DNA of 41,236 bases. Origin: an uncultured Saprospiraceae bacterium (GTDB lineage: Bacteria > Bacteroidota > Bacteroidia > Chitinophagales > Saprospiraceae). Below are positions 29,643 to 37,694 of the stretch, piece after piece. The first letter of the stretch is position 1. Each line of letters begins with the position of its first letter. The notes below the pieces were generated by a model. That model worked only from the letters and a program-made list of their open reading frames with translations. It did no database searches and was not told the DNA's origin. The stretch lies in the NCBI GenBank assembly GCA_937924495.1, contig CALDSS010000093.1, forward strand, positions 1-41,236. Reading direction: 5' to 3'. The translations under genes and the position numbers were made by a program.

Positions 29643-30593
29643 ATGCCAAAAAAGATTTTGATCATTGATGATATACATCCTCTTTTAAGGAAAAAATTGC
29701 AGAAAATAGGATTTGATTGTGAAGTAGATTTAGATTCTTCAGAGGATGAATTTTTAAATAAAATTGGAAACTATTTTGGATTGATTTGTAGAAGTAGATT
29801 TTCAATAAAAAAGGCTGTAATAAAGAAAGGAAAAAAGTTGAAATTCATTGCAAGGGCGGGGGTAGGGTTGGAGCATATTGATGTAAAATATGCAGAAAAA
29901 AAAGGAATAAAAGTTTTCTCATCACCGGAAGGAAGTTCAGACACAGTAGGGGAGCATACACTCGCACTTTTGCTAAATCTTACCAATAATATTTCAAAAT
30001 CCAACAATCAGGTTAAAAATGGAAAATGGATTCGAAAATCTAATTCAGCAAATGAATTAAAAGGAAAAACAATTGGCATTTTGGGGTATGGAAATATGGG
30101 GAAATCATTTGCCAAAAGAGTATCTGGCTTTGGTGCAAAAGTGATTACCTATGACAAGTATAAATCGAATTATGGAGATAAGTATGCCGAGCAAGTTTCA
30201 TTAAAAAAACTACAAAAAGAAGCGGATATTTTATCTGTTCATATTTTTTATGAACCTGATAACCATTATTTTATAAATAAAAATTTTATAAATAATATTG
30301 ATAAGAATATTTATTTAATTAATACATCAAGAGGCTTAGTTCTGAAAACCAAAGCTTTAGTAGCTGCTTTAAAAAGTGGAAAAATATTGGGTGCAGGCTT
30401 AGATGTTATTGAATACGAAGAGACCTCTTTTAATCAATTTTCGTTTAATGATTTGCCAATAGAATTTGAGTATTTAGTAAAAGCTGAAAATGTAATTTTA
30501 ACTCCTCATGTTGCGGGTCTTTCTAAAGAAAGCTACAAAGGTCACGCTGAAGTTTTGGCAAAGAAAATTTCTAAATGGATGAAGACTATTTGA
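29643..30593 (+). CDS. D-isomer-specific 2-hydroxyacid dehydrogenase (phosphoglycerate-dehydrogenase-like)
   Basis: FIARAGVGLEHIDVKYAEKKGIKVFSSPEGSSDTVGEHTLALLL; KGKTIGILGYGNMGKSFAKR; LINTSRGLVLKTKALVAALKSGKILGAGLDVIEYE; LTPHVAGLS. Confidence 0.9.
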   Translation: MPKKILIIDDIHPLLRKKLQKIGFDCEVDLDSSEDEFLNKIGNYFGLICRSRFSIKKAVIKKGKKLKFIARAGVGLEHIDVKYAEKKGIKVFSSPEGSSDTVGEHTLALLLNLTNNISKSNNQVKNGKWIRKSNSANELKGKTIGILGYGNMGKSFAKRVSGFGAKVITYDKYKSNYGDKYAEQVSLKKLQKEADILSVHIFYEPDNHYFINKNFINNIDKNIYLINTSRGLVLKTKALVAALKSGKILGAGLDVIEYEETSFNQFSFNDLPIEFEYLVKAENVILTPHVAGLSKESYKGHAEVLAKKISKWMKTI

Positions 30594-32022
30594 GTTCTTC
30601 GATTTTTTCGGATAACCACTTAGCACCAACCAAACCTTGTTGTTTTTCTTTGGCTAAATCGTTTTCAATTTTTGTAATTGCTTTTTCATCTCCAGGAATA
30701 ATTTTAGTCAATTTTTTTATCATGCTCAAAAACCGAAGATAGCGTTGCTGTCTGGCGTCGTTTAATTCTTTGCTTTTTCGTTTTCGGCCTAGGTAGACCC
30801 TGAAACTTTCGATGTAGAAATCTAAGAGATCATATTTGTCAGTTTCGAAATAGGTGATTGTCGTAAAGGTTTTTGCATTTAAACTTGCTAAAAGATCTTC
30901 ATATTCGAGTTCCATTAGTAGGTCGAGAACTTTATCGTATTCTTTTAAATGGAAATAGTATTGTCCCCAATTGAATTTTAAGGAGTTTTCCTTGTATTGC
31001 TCAGGTAGTTTCGGCCCCAGTTCAAGGATATACTCTTTTGTCCAATCAAATTTTTTCATAAAAAGTCCAATACCCACACCATTTTTGAAATCCCAAGGAG
31101 AAATTTCACCTGATTCAGTTAGAAGTATTTCTTTTGTTCTCATTTCATCATACAGGTGGAATAGCTCATCAGAAAATTGATAATCTCCTTTATTATTTCT
31201 TCTTATACAATAATTTGCAACAAAATAATAGAGCGATAGTGCTTCACTTTTGGGAAAATCAGAACCATTTTCAGTAAGAAGCTCTTTTAATTTGTAATAG
31301 TGTTTTAGATTGTCACTCTCTTTAACTGTTAACAAGCAGTAATAATAAATGGAGATGGCTGGTACCTTTAATAAATCTGATTTCCCAACTAAATCAATAA
31401 GTTCATCGGCAAATTGGATATCATATTTATCCTTAATATAGGTTTGTTGAGATAGGGCAGCAGAGTAGAATCTTAATTTTTCGCTGAAGTAAAAATTGTC
31501 GAGGTTATTTGAAATGGATTCTATATTACTTCTGTTCAATCTCTTTAATTCACTGTCCGTTAATTCGTATAAAGTTTTTTCAACGATGTATCTATTCAAA
31601 TGAGCATTTGCAGATTCATCTTGATTTTCTGCAGCCAATTTTCTTGAATTTCTGATATACGAACTATAGAGATGTTCTATTTTTCGTTTTCGAATAGCTT
31701 CAAGCGTAATATTAGTTTTGGCGATCTTATCATTAGATACATGCTCAAAGGCTAAAAATGATTCTACATTTTTCAATAGATCTGAACAGTACTTTCTGAA
31801 TCGAACATCATTATAAGATTCTTTAGGAATTAGTTTCCTCCAGATATCCTCTTTCAGAAACTCTTTTTTACTTGTTCCGTTGATTCTTTTGGCCATAATA
31901 TCAAACAGATCAATAATCTTTTGATCTGAGTTAAAGTAAGGAGATCTGAGAAATTTCCTTAACCGATTCTGTTCATATTTGTTAAAGTTTTGAAGGACAT
32001 TATATATTTTGGTATTTTTCAT
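30586..32022 (-). CDS. Hypothetical protein, predominantly alpha-helical
   Basis: Long ORF with MKNTKIYNVLQNFNKYEQNRLRKFLRSPYFNSDQK start at 32022; family not recognised. Confidence 0.75.
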   Translation of the reverse strand: MKNTKIYNVLQNFNKYEQNRLRKFLRSPYFNSDQKIIDLFDIMAKRINGTSKKEFLKEDIWRKLIPKESYNDVRFRKYCSDLLKNVESFLAFEHVSNDKIAKTNITLEAIRKRKIEHLYSSYIRNSRKLAAENQDESANAHLNRYIVEKTLYELTDSELKRLNRSNIESISNNLDNFYFSEKLRFYSAALSQQTYIKDKYDIQFADELIDLVGKSDLLKVPAISIYYYCLLTVKESDNLKHYYKLKELLTENGSDFPKSEALSLYYFVANYCIRRNNKGDYQFSDELFHLYDEMRTKEILLTESGEISPWDFKNGVGIGLFMKKFDWTKEYILELGPKLPEQYKENSLKFNWGQYYFHLKEYDKVLDLLMELEYEDLLASLNAKTFTTITYFETDKYDLLDFYIESFRVYLGRKRKSKELNDARQQRYLRFLSMIKKLTKIIPGDEKAITKIENDLAKEKQQGLVGAKWLSEKIEELK

Positions 32023-32171
32023 GTGTAATATGCTGAAAACAAATAGATTGGGATGATTTTTGTGTAAAGTTAAGAACCTGAAATAAAATAAAAAACAATG
32101 GCATTTTAATTGCACCAAATATAATTTTTAAATATATTTGCAAAGTCAAGCAATGATTTAAATTCTCAACC

Positions 32172-34688
32172 ATGAATGTACATTTACGAAACACTAAATT
32201 TTGGTCTGTCATAGGCATTCTGCTCTTCGCAGTTTGTGGTGTGATTGGTCAAAATTACAAAATTGACCCACCTGAGGAGTACGAGGTCGTTCAGGGTCAA
32301 ACTTATGACTATGTTTACAGTCACTACGGCCCACAACAGTTTACTCGAATTGTAAACAATTTAACGAGTAACTATCACGGAATCTATAACAACTCCTCAA
32401 ACCCTCGTCCTCAAAGAATTGGGGCTACCTCTTACAAAATTTCTTACAATACTAATGTTGGAACGATTGGGTTAGATACACTAACAATTGAATATTTCGC
32501 TTCAGGTTTTACCTTTCAGCGAAGAATCGTTTTTAATGTAGTGCCATCTATAGTAAGGGCTGAGGATGATTTTATATGTATTCCTTTGGGAGCTTCCGTC
32601 GGAATTCCGATTGAAAATAATGATTACAGCAATAGAAGTGTTTTGAATATCACGGATATTTCTGTTGAAAATAACGGATCTGTTTCCGTTGCTAATAACA
32701 TTGCTACATTCACGCCTTCTAATAATTTTGAAGGATTAGCAAATTTCAATTATGTTATCTGTGATGATATTGGGACCTGCGACAAAGCAACAGTACATGT
32801 GTGTGTTGGAGATCCGAATGGGTATGCCAACAGTACAATCGATTTGATCACCAAAAAGAATAAAAATCTCCCTGTATTTACTCCATTAGACGACTACTCA
32901 AACACTCAAAATCCATCTAATGGTACCCTAACAAGCATGAATGGAATCCTTTACTATTCTCCAAATGCGGGATATCACGGGGCTGATGAGTTTAAATACA
33001 CCCACAATATTACTGGCATTGTGAAAACTATTGCAGTTGATGTTTTAGATATTGAGGCTAACAATGAATATGTAAAGGATGATTTAGGTTATACATTCAT
33101 TGATGATTCCTACATTATTAATGTAACGGAAAATGATGAATTTGGAATTAGTCTCTTCAATGTAGGTATTGTAAATGGGCCAAATAACGGAAGCGTTGTT
33201 CAGGTTCCAGGACTGAAAGGGATTTATATTTACACTCCTAATCCTGGATTTACAGGAATTGACGAGTTTACCTATTCTGCTTCTCCAGCTTCCAATGGCT
33301 CAAATCCAGAAGAAGGGATTGTTTCTATTATTGTTAATGATTTGAACCCTGCTTTTCCAACCTTTGACCTAAGGACGCCCGTAAATACGCCATTAGTAAT
33401 CGATTATAATATAGAACCAACTTCCTTTATTTTTAATATTACTAGTAATCCAACAAAAGGGAATGTAATTTTTCTACCTGGGATTGTAGATACTACAATT
33501 AGCAACCAAGTAATTAAAGGAAATAACATAGTTGTCTATACTCCTAATTTGAATGCTACAGGGCACGACGAATTTGAGTTGGAATACTGTGCCGGAATTG
33601 GAACTAATTGCCCAACAGTCAAGGTAAACGTTGATGTTCAAAATATTATGTCTAGCAATATTTGTTTTGGAACAGACTGCGTTTGGCCTGGAGATGCAAA
33701 TGATGATGGAATTGTGAACTTGAAAGATATGTTGCCAACGGCTTGGTGTATCGGTGATGTCGGAACCTCAAGATATAGTGCCACCATAAATCCTTGGCAC
33801 GGACAAAGTAGTACTAACTGGGGAATTGTTTTTCCTCATACAGATGTTGATTTGAAGCATTTGGATTCAAATGGAGATAGTTTAATCAACATTTCTGATA
33901 CAACTGCTATTGGTCAACATTATCAGAAAAACCATAGTCTTTCTCCTACACCTATTAGCTTTCCAGCAAATATTCCTTTGTTTTTGGGCACACCTGATAC
34001 CATTCATGTAGTAGGACCTGGAGATACTATCCGAATTCCAATTATCCTTGGAGATCCAAGTTATCCTGCAAAAAATATGTATGGCTTAACTTTTAATATT
34101 GATTATGACCCAACTGTGGTCAATCCTTCTGGAACGAATATTCACTTTGATAAAGAAAGTTGGGCTAATTATACTTCCCCTGTAATGAACATGGTAAAAT
34201 CTCCCTTTATAGGAAGATTAGATGCGGCATATTCTCGAACCAACGGTGTAACAACTGATGGGTATGGAAGAGTAGGCTATGTTGATTTCGTCATTATTGA
34301 AGATTTAGAGTTTCAAAAACTTCCAGAAAAATTCTTCGCCAGAATCAATGGTAGTTTCTTTGACGGTAATGGAGGTTACACTGATTTCGATGAGTCATTC
34401 GTTACCTTTAAATTCAGAGACCAAGAAGATGTTAAGCGTGGTAATGATGTTCAATTATTTCCTAACCCTACTTCTGATTATATAAATTATCAGGCAGTGG
34501 ATGGAAATGAAAATATTAATGAAATTGAAGTATTCGACATTGCAGGAAAAGCTGTTCTAAGAGCTTCTCATCAACAATTAAATGGTAGAGTAAATACTTC
34601 AGATTACCACTCTGGCGTTTATGTAATACGTTTAAATACAACTACTGGAGTTGTAACTAAGAAGTTTAGAGTAATATCTGGTAGATAA
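32172..34688 (+). CDS. T9SS-secreted multidomain protein: cadherin/Ig-like repeats, dockerin-like Ca-binding pair, cohesin-like module, T9SS C-terminal domain
   Basis: Repeated YTPNxGFTGxDEFTY units; DANDDGIVNLKDMLP and DSNGDSLINISDTTAI; IRIPIILGDPSYPAKNMYGLTFNIDYDPTVV; LFPNPTSDYINYQAV...VFDIAGKAVL. Confidence 0.8.
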   Translation: MNVHLRNTKFWSVIGILLFAVCGVIGQNYKIDPPEEYEVVQGQTYDYVYSHYGPQQFTRIVNNLTSNYHGIYNNSSNPRPQRIGATSYKISYNTNVGTIGLDTLTIEYFASGFTFQRRIVFNVVPSIVRAEDDFICIPLGASVGIPIENNDYSNRSVLNITDISVENNGSVSVANNIATFTPSNNFEGLANFNYVICDDIGTCDKATVHVCVGDPNGYANSTIDLITKKNKNLPVFTPLDDYSNTQNPSNGTLTSMNGILYYSPNAGYHGADEFKYTHNITGIVKTIAVDVLDIEANNEYVKDDLGYTFIDDSYIINVTENDEFGISLFNVGIVNGPNNGSVVQVPGLKGIYIYTPNPGFTGIDEFTYSASPASNGSNPEEGIVSIIVNDLNPAFPTFDLRTPVNTPLVIDYNIEPTSFIFNITSNPTKGNVIFLPGIVDTTISNQVIKGNNIVVYTPNLNATGHDEFELEYCAGIGTNCPTVKVNVDVQNIMSSNICFGTDCVWPGDANDDGIVNLKDMLPTAWCIGDVGTSRYSATINPWHGQSSTNWGIVFPHTDVDLKHLDSNGDSLINISDTTAIGQHYQKNHSLSPTPISFPANIPLFLGTPDTIHVVGPGDTIRIPIILGDPSYPAKNMYGLTFNIDYDPTVVNPSGTNIHFDKESWANYTSPVMNMVKSPFIGRLDAAYSRTNGVTTDGYGRVGYVDFVIIEDLEFQKLPEKFFARINGSFFDGNGGYTDFDESFVTFKFRDQEDVKRGNDVQLFPNPTSDYINYQAVDGNENINEIEVFDIAGKAVLRASHQQLNGRVNTSDYHSGVYVIRLNTTTGVVTKKFRVISGR

Positions 34689-34755
34689 AGATATAAAGAG
34701 TCCGAATGAACTCTTTTCAATCCAAATCATTCATAGAATTTTATCATTGCAAGTG

Positions 34756-34789
34756 AGTCGTATATCGTTTTGATGTACGACTTTTTTTT
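34756..34789 (+). terminator. Terminator of the preceding T9SS-protein gene
   Basis: AGTCGTATATC-GTTTT-GATGTACGACT, 11-bp stem with one wobble, then 8 T. Confidence 0.9.
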
Positions 34790-34813
34790 GCTTTCAATTA
34801 AATAAGATTCCAG

Positions 34814-34830
34814 AAGGGCTTTTAGCCCTT
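34814..34830. other. Hairpin AAGGGCT-TTT-AGCCCTT
   Basis: Perfect 7-bp inverted repeat. Confidence 0.5.
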
Positions 34831-34973
34831 TATTGCGGTAATTTTGAGCTATTTGAACTCCTACTTTTGATTTATTTTTTATTTTTTCTGACTTTTTTAG
34901 GCTTGAAAACACTTTTTTTTAAAAAAAATAAAGAAAAAATAAGCTAACATTTTATTGATTTTCTTCACAAACT

Positions 34974-35027
34974 GTTTTTATAAAAACCTGATAATCAGTT
35001 ATTTATAAAAATTTTACAAATAAATAA
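34974..35027. other. Cluster of three consecutive palindromes
   Basis: GTTTTTATAAAAAC (34974-34987), CTGATAATCAG, TTATTTAT(34999-35006)/ATAAATAA(35020-35027). Confidence 0.5.
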
Positions 35028-35130
35028 GGCTGAATTTTATTCACAAATACATGCAGATGTACTATAAAACAGGGTTGATATGCTGCATATTTGTATCGTG
35101 AAGTTGAATAAAGAGGTAGAAAGAAGCAAT

Positions 35131-35152
35131 GACACTTTAAAAGTTTAGTGTC
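35131..35152. other. Hairpin GACACT-TTAAAAGTTT-AGTGTC just upstream of repeat unit 1
   Basis: Inverted repeat read directly. Confidence 0.5.
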
Positions 35153-35159
35153 CACAAAA

Positions 35160-35255
35160 TGTAGATTATGTTCATGGGATTATAATTTGTTGGTAGCAAG
35201 TCGTCCTACCCTCATGGCCGGCTTGCTATTTTTAACAAACCCATCAAAATCTACA
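35160..35255 (+). ncRNA. Candidate structured RNA unit U1 of the GTTCATGGGATTA family
   Basis: TGTAGATT(35160-35167)/AATCTACA(35248-35255) outer stem; motif 35170-35182; TAGCAAGTCGTCC/GGCCGGCTTGCTA hairpin, then TTTTT. Confidence 0.5.
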
Positions 35256-35264
35256 CATTGAAAG

Positions 35265-35360
35265 TTTTATGTTCATGGGATTATAATTTGTTAGTAGTGA
35301 GTCGTCCCTTCACCCTCTTGAAGGGACACTTACTATTTTTAAATTACAACCCTGATAAAA
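35265..35360 (+). ncRNA. Candidate structured RNA unit U2 of the same family
   Basis: TTTTAT(35265-35270)/ATAAAA(35355-35360) outer stem; motif 35271-35283; 17-bp hairpin with bulged C at 35295-35335, then TTTTT. Confidence 0.5.
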
Positions 35361-35368
35361 ATACAAAA

Positions 35369-35390
35369 CTCAATCGGTGGGACGATTGAG
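35369..35390. other. Hairpin with GTGGGA loop (X1)
   Basis: CTCAATCG-GTGGGA-CGATTGAG, perfect 8-bp stem. Confidence 0.7.
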
Positions 35391-35420
35391 TAGCATTTTT
35401 CCCCAAAGGGAATAAAAAAA

Positions 35421-35442
35421 GTCAGACAGTGGGATGTCTGAC
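35421..35442. other. Hairpin with GTGGGA loop (X2)
   Basis: GTCAGACA-GTGGGA-TGTCTGAC, perfect 8-bp stem. Confidence 0.7.
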
Positions 35443-35449
35443 CTTCAAG

Positions 35450-35518
35450 TTCGCGTTCATGGGATTAACCTGTTAATAGCAGTACATGGGAAATTTAACT
35501 GTGTTAATCTGACGCAAA
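35450..35518 (+). ncRNA. Candidate structured RNA unit U3 of the GTTCATGGGATTA family
   Basis: GCGT(35453-35456)/ACGC(35512-35515) outer stem with neighbouring pairs; motif 35455-35467; inner hairpins TTAAC-CT-GTTAA and TTAAC-TGT-GTTAA. Confidence 0.4.
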
Positions 35519-35532
35519 TATAAAGGGATTTT

Positions 35533-35556
35533 ACATTTAAACAAAAGTTTAAATGT
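35533..35556. other. Hairpin ACATTTAAAC-AAAA-GTTTAAATGT
   Basis: Perfect 10-bp inverted repeat. Confidence 0.6.
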
Positions 35557-35586
35557 TAATTTCTTTAATTTAATAGGCAATTATTG

Positions 35587-35647
35587 TTTTTGGATATGTT
35601 CATGGGATTACCCTTTTAATGGGTAAAGGCTAAAAAAGCCACAAAAA
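35587..35647 (+). ncRNA. Candidate structured RNA unit U4 of the GTTCATGGGATTA family
   Basis: TTTTTG/CAAAAA possible outer stem; motif 35598-35610; TTACCC-TTTTAAT-GGGTAA and GGCT-AAAAA-AGCC hairpins. Confidence 0.4.
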
Positions 35648-35650
35648 TTC

Positions 35651-35679
35651 AAAGCCACATCGTCAGATGTGGCTTTTTT
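35651..35679. terminator. Terminator at the end of the repeat region and/or of the convergent response-regulator gene
   Basis: AAAGCCACAT-CGTCAG-ATGTGGCTTT followed by T-run. Confidence 0.88.
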
Positions 35680-35729
35680 ATTTTGCGATTAACCTTAATT
35701 GGTTACCAATAATTTTGTTTGGAAAATAT

Positions 35730-36446
35730 CTAAATTCTATTCTTATTGACCACCTCGTAAATTCTATCTCGATAGTTTTTTCCGATTGGAAGGTGTTTCG
35801 GGCTACCTTTTTCAATCACTTCTACCATATTTCCTATCACTGCCTTTATTTTTTGTGTATTGACAATATAGGAACGATGGATTCTTTGGAAGTTGTTAGT
35901 CGGTAGTTTTGCTTCAAGAGCCTTCATTGTTTGGAGGGTAATTACTCTTCCCGTTTCCATTTTTATGATGACGTAGTCCTTTAAACCTTCTATGTATATA
36001 ATATCCGAATAATTGACTTTGATTAGTTTCTTATCTGCCTTTACAAAGAAGTAATCCAAATCAGATTGAATGGAAGTTGTTCCTCCTTTTTGCAAATCTA
36101 ATTGCTCTTTTGCCTTATTTACTGCCTTTAGAAATCTATCCAAAGAAATTGGCTTAAGCAAATAATCAATCGCATTGAGCTCAAATCCTTCTAAAGCGAA
36201 ATTTGGGTAAGCGGTAGTGAAGATTACCAAAGGAGGATTTTTCAGCGTTTTCAAAAACTCAGTCCCAGTTATTTGTGGCATTTCAATATCCAAGAGCATT
36301 AAATCAACATCCTCCTCTTGAAGAGCAGTCATTGCTTCCATAGCATTATTACACTTCCTAACCAGTTTTAAATCTGATAATTGACTTATATAGGTTTCTA
36401 AAACATCTTGAGCAAGGGGTTCATCATCTACAATAAGTACATTCAT
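35730..36446 (-). CDS. LytTR-family response regulator
   Basis: VLIVDDEPLAQDVLETYI, DLMLLDIEMPQITGTEFL, LKPISLDRFLKAVNKA; LytTR IIYIEGLKDYVIIKMETGRVITLQTMKALEAKLPTNNFQRIHRSYIVN. Confidence 0.95.
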   Translation of the reverse strand: MNVLIVDDEPLAQDVLETYISQLSDLKLVRKCNNAMEAMTALQEEDVDLMLLDIEMPQITGTEFLKTLKNPPLVIFTTAYPNFALEGFELNAIDYLLKPISLDRFLKAVNKAKEQLDLQKGGTTSIQSDLDYFFVKADKKLIKVNYSDIIYIEGLKDYVIIKMETGRVITLQTMKALEAKLPTNNFQRIHRSYIVNTQKIKAVIGNMVEVIEKGSPKHLPIGKNYRDRIYEVVNKNRI

Positions 36447-36467
36447 AATTGAGTATGTTTTGGTGAT

Positions 36468-37517
36468 TTATTGTGTATTTAATTTAAGTCTGACGGTGTA
36501 GACATCTGGGGCATCTTCGATTTCTAAATCATGTTTATTCGCATAAAGTAAATTCAATCTCCTTTTTACATTTACTAATCCTATACCTCCAGCACGTTTG
36601 TGCTCTTGATAGGGTAGGGAATTCGGTTTGCTATTTCTTACTTCAAAATTCAATTCTTTATCAATTACTTTGATGTTTAATTCAACAAAGCCTTTTTCCA
36701 AACTATTTTTAATACCATGTTTGAAACAATTTTCAATGAAGGTAATCAATAACAAAGGAGCTATTTTTTGATGCCCAACACTACCTTCTAAATTAAAGGA
36801 AATTTCTACATTATGCTGTTGTCTTATTCTTTCAAGATCAAGATAGTTCTTAATATAGTTTAGTTCTTTGCTCAATAACACTTTCGGTTCGTTGCATTCA
36901 TACAACATATAACGCATCATTTCAGATAGCTTAATTACAATCTCAGGAGCTTGATCTGATTTTTTTAAGGTGAGCGCGTATAGATTGTTTAACGTATTAA
37001 AAAGGAAATGCGGATTAATCTGAGAGCGCAAAAACTTTAATTCAGACTGCATATTCTGTGTCTCCAAGTCTTGTTTTTCTTGAATCTGGGCAGCCCATTC
37101 CGTAACTATATTATATATGGTAGAAAAACCGCCAACGAAAAAATTAGAAAGTAGAATTAATCCTTGGTTATGTATTAGTTGATTGATACCGGCTGGTTCA
37201 TTATGCAAGTTCAGATATAAGGCAAAGGTCTTTATTGGAGAAAGGATAAGAATGAACAGGCCAAGAAATAAAAAGTATTGACTAAACTTATTTTTCTTTA
37301 AATATCGTGGGATGAAGTAAAATAGGTTGGAATAAACGATTAGCGCATAAAACGATATGTTGATTAATTCATAGGATAAAGTATTCCAAAAGCCAATATG
37401 AATCCCTTCAACAATAATTAGAAGACAAAGAAAGGTCAGCCAAAATATCAAATGGTGAATCCATTTGATATTAGTTGATTTAATTTTGGTCGATATGTTG
37501 GTTCCTATGGAAGTCAT
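36468..37517 (-). CDS. LytS-like sensor histidine kinase (His_kinase family)
   Basis: N-terminal TM helices; LKFLRSQINPHFLFNTLNNLYALTLKKSD; PLLLITFIENCFKHGIK; GGIGLVNVKRRLNLLY. Confidence 0.95.
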   Translation of the reverse strand: MTSIGTNISTKIKSTNIKWIHHLIFWLTFLCLLIIVEGIHIGFWNTLSYELINISFYALIVYSNLFYFIPRYLKKNKFSQYFLFLGLFILILSPIKTFALYLNLHNEPAGINQLIHNQGLILLSNFFVGGFSTIYNIVTEWAAQIQEKQDLETQNMQSELKFLRSQINPHFLFNTLNNLYALTLKKSDQAPEIVIKLSEMMRYMLYECNEPKVLLSKELNYIKNYLDLERIRQQHNVEISFNLEGSVGHQKIAPLLLITFIENCFKHGIKNSLEKGFVELNIKVIDKELNFEVRNSKPNSLPYQEHKRAGGIGLVNVKRRLNLLYANKHDLEIEDAPDVYTVRLKLNTQ

Positions 37518-37694
37518 TTATTCTATGACAAAGCAAGTCAAAATTCATATAATCCACAGCCAATTTTAGATGAAATTGCGAAATATATTGATGAATAACA
37601 AGATAACACTTTCGTAACCTCAATTTCCTTGTCATGGACTAAAAATTTAAAAAGTAGAAATTACCTTTGCGGCCAATTTTTAAATTCAATCTAA

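Noticed and set aside
34727-34912. 61-aa minus-strand ORF as a gene
   Set aside because: It spans a strong plus-strand terminator (34756-34789) and another hairpin, and is low-complexity Lys/Ser-rich.
35167-35650. CRISPR array
   Set aside because: Motif copies are 101-184 bp apart at irregular spacing, only the first 13-25 nt are conserved, intervening DNA is structured, and there are no cas genes.
35167-35650. Integron attC cassette array
   Set aside because: GTTRRRY-like strings exist, but there are no consistent RYYYAAC partners at unit ends, no cassette ORFs and no integrase.
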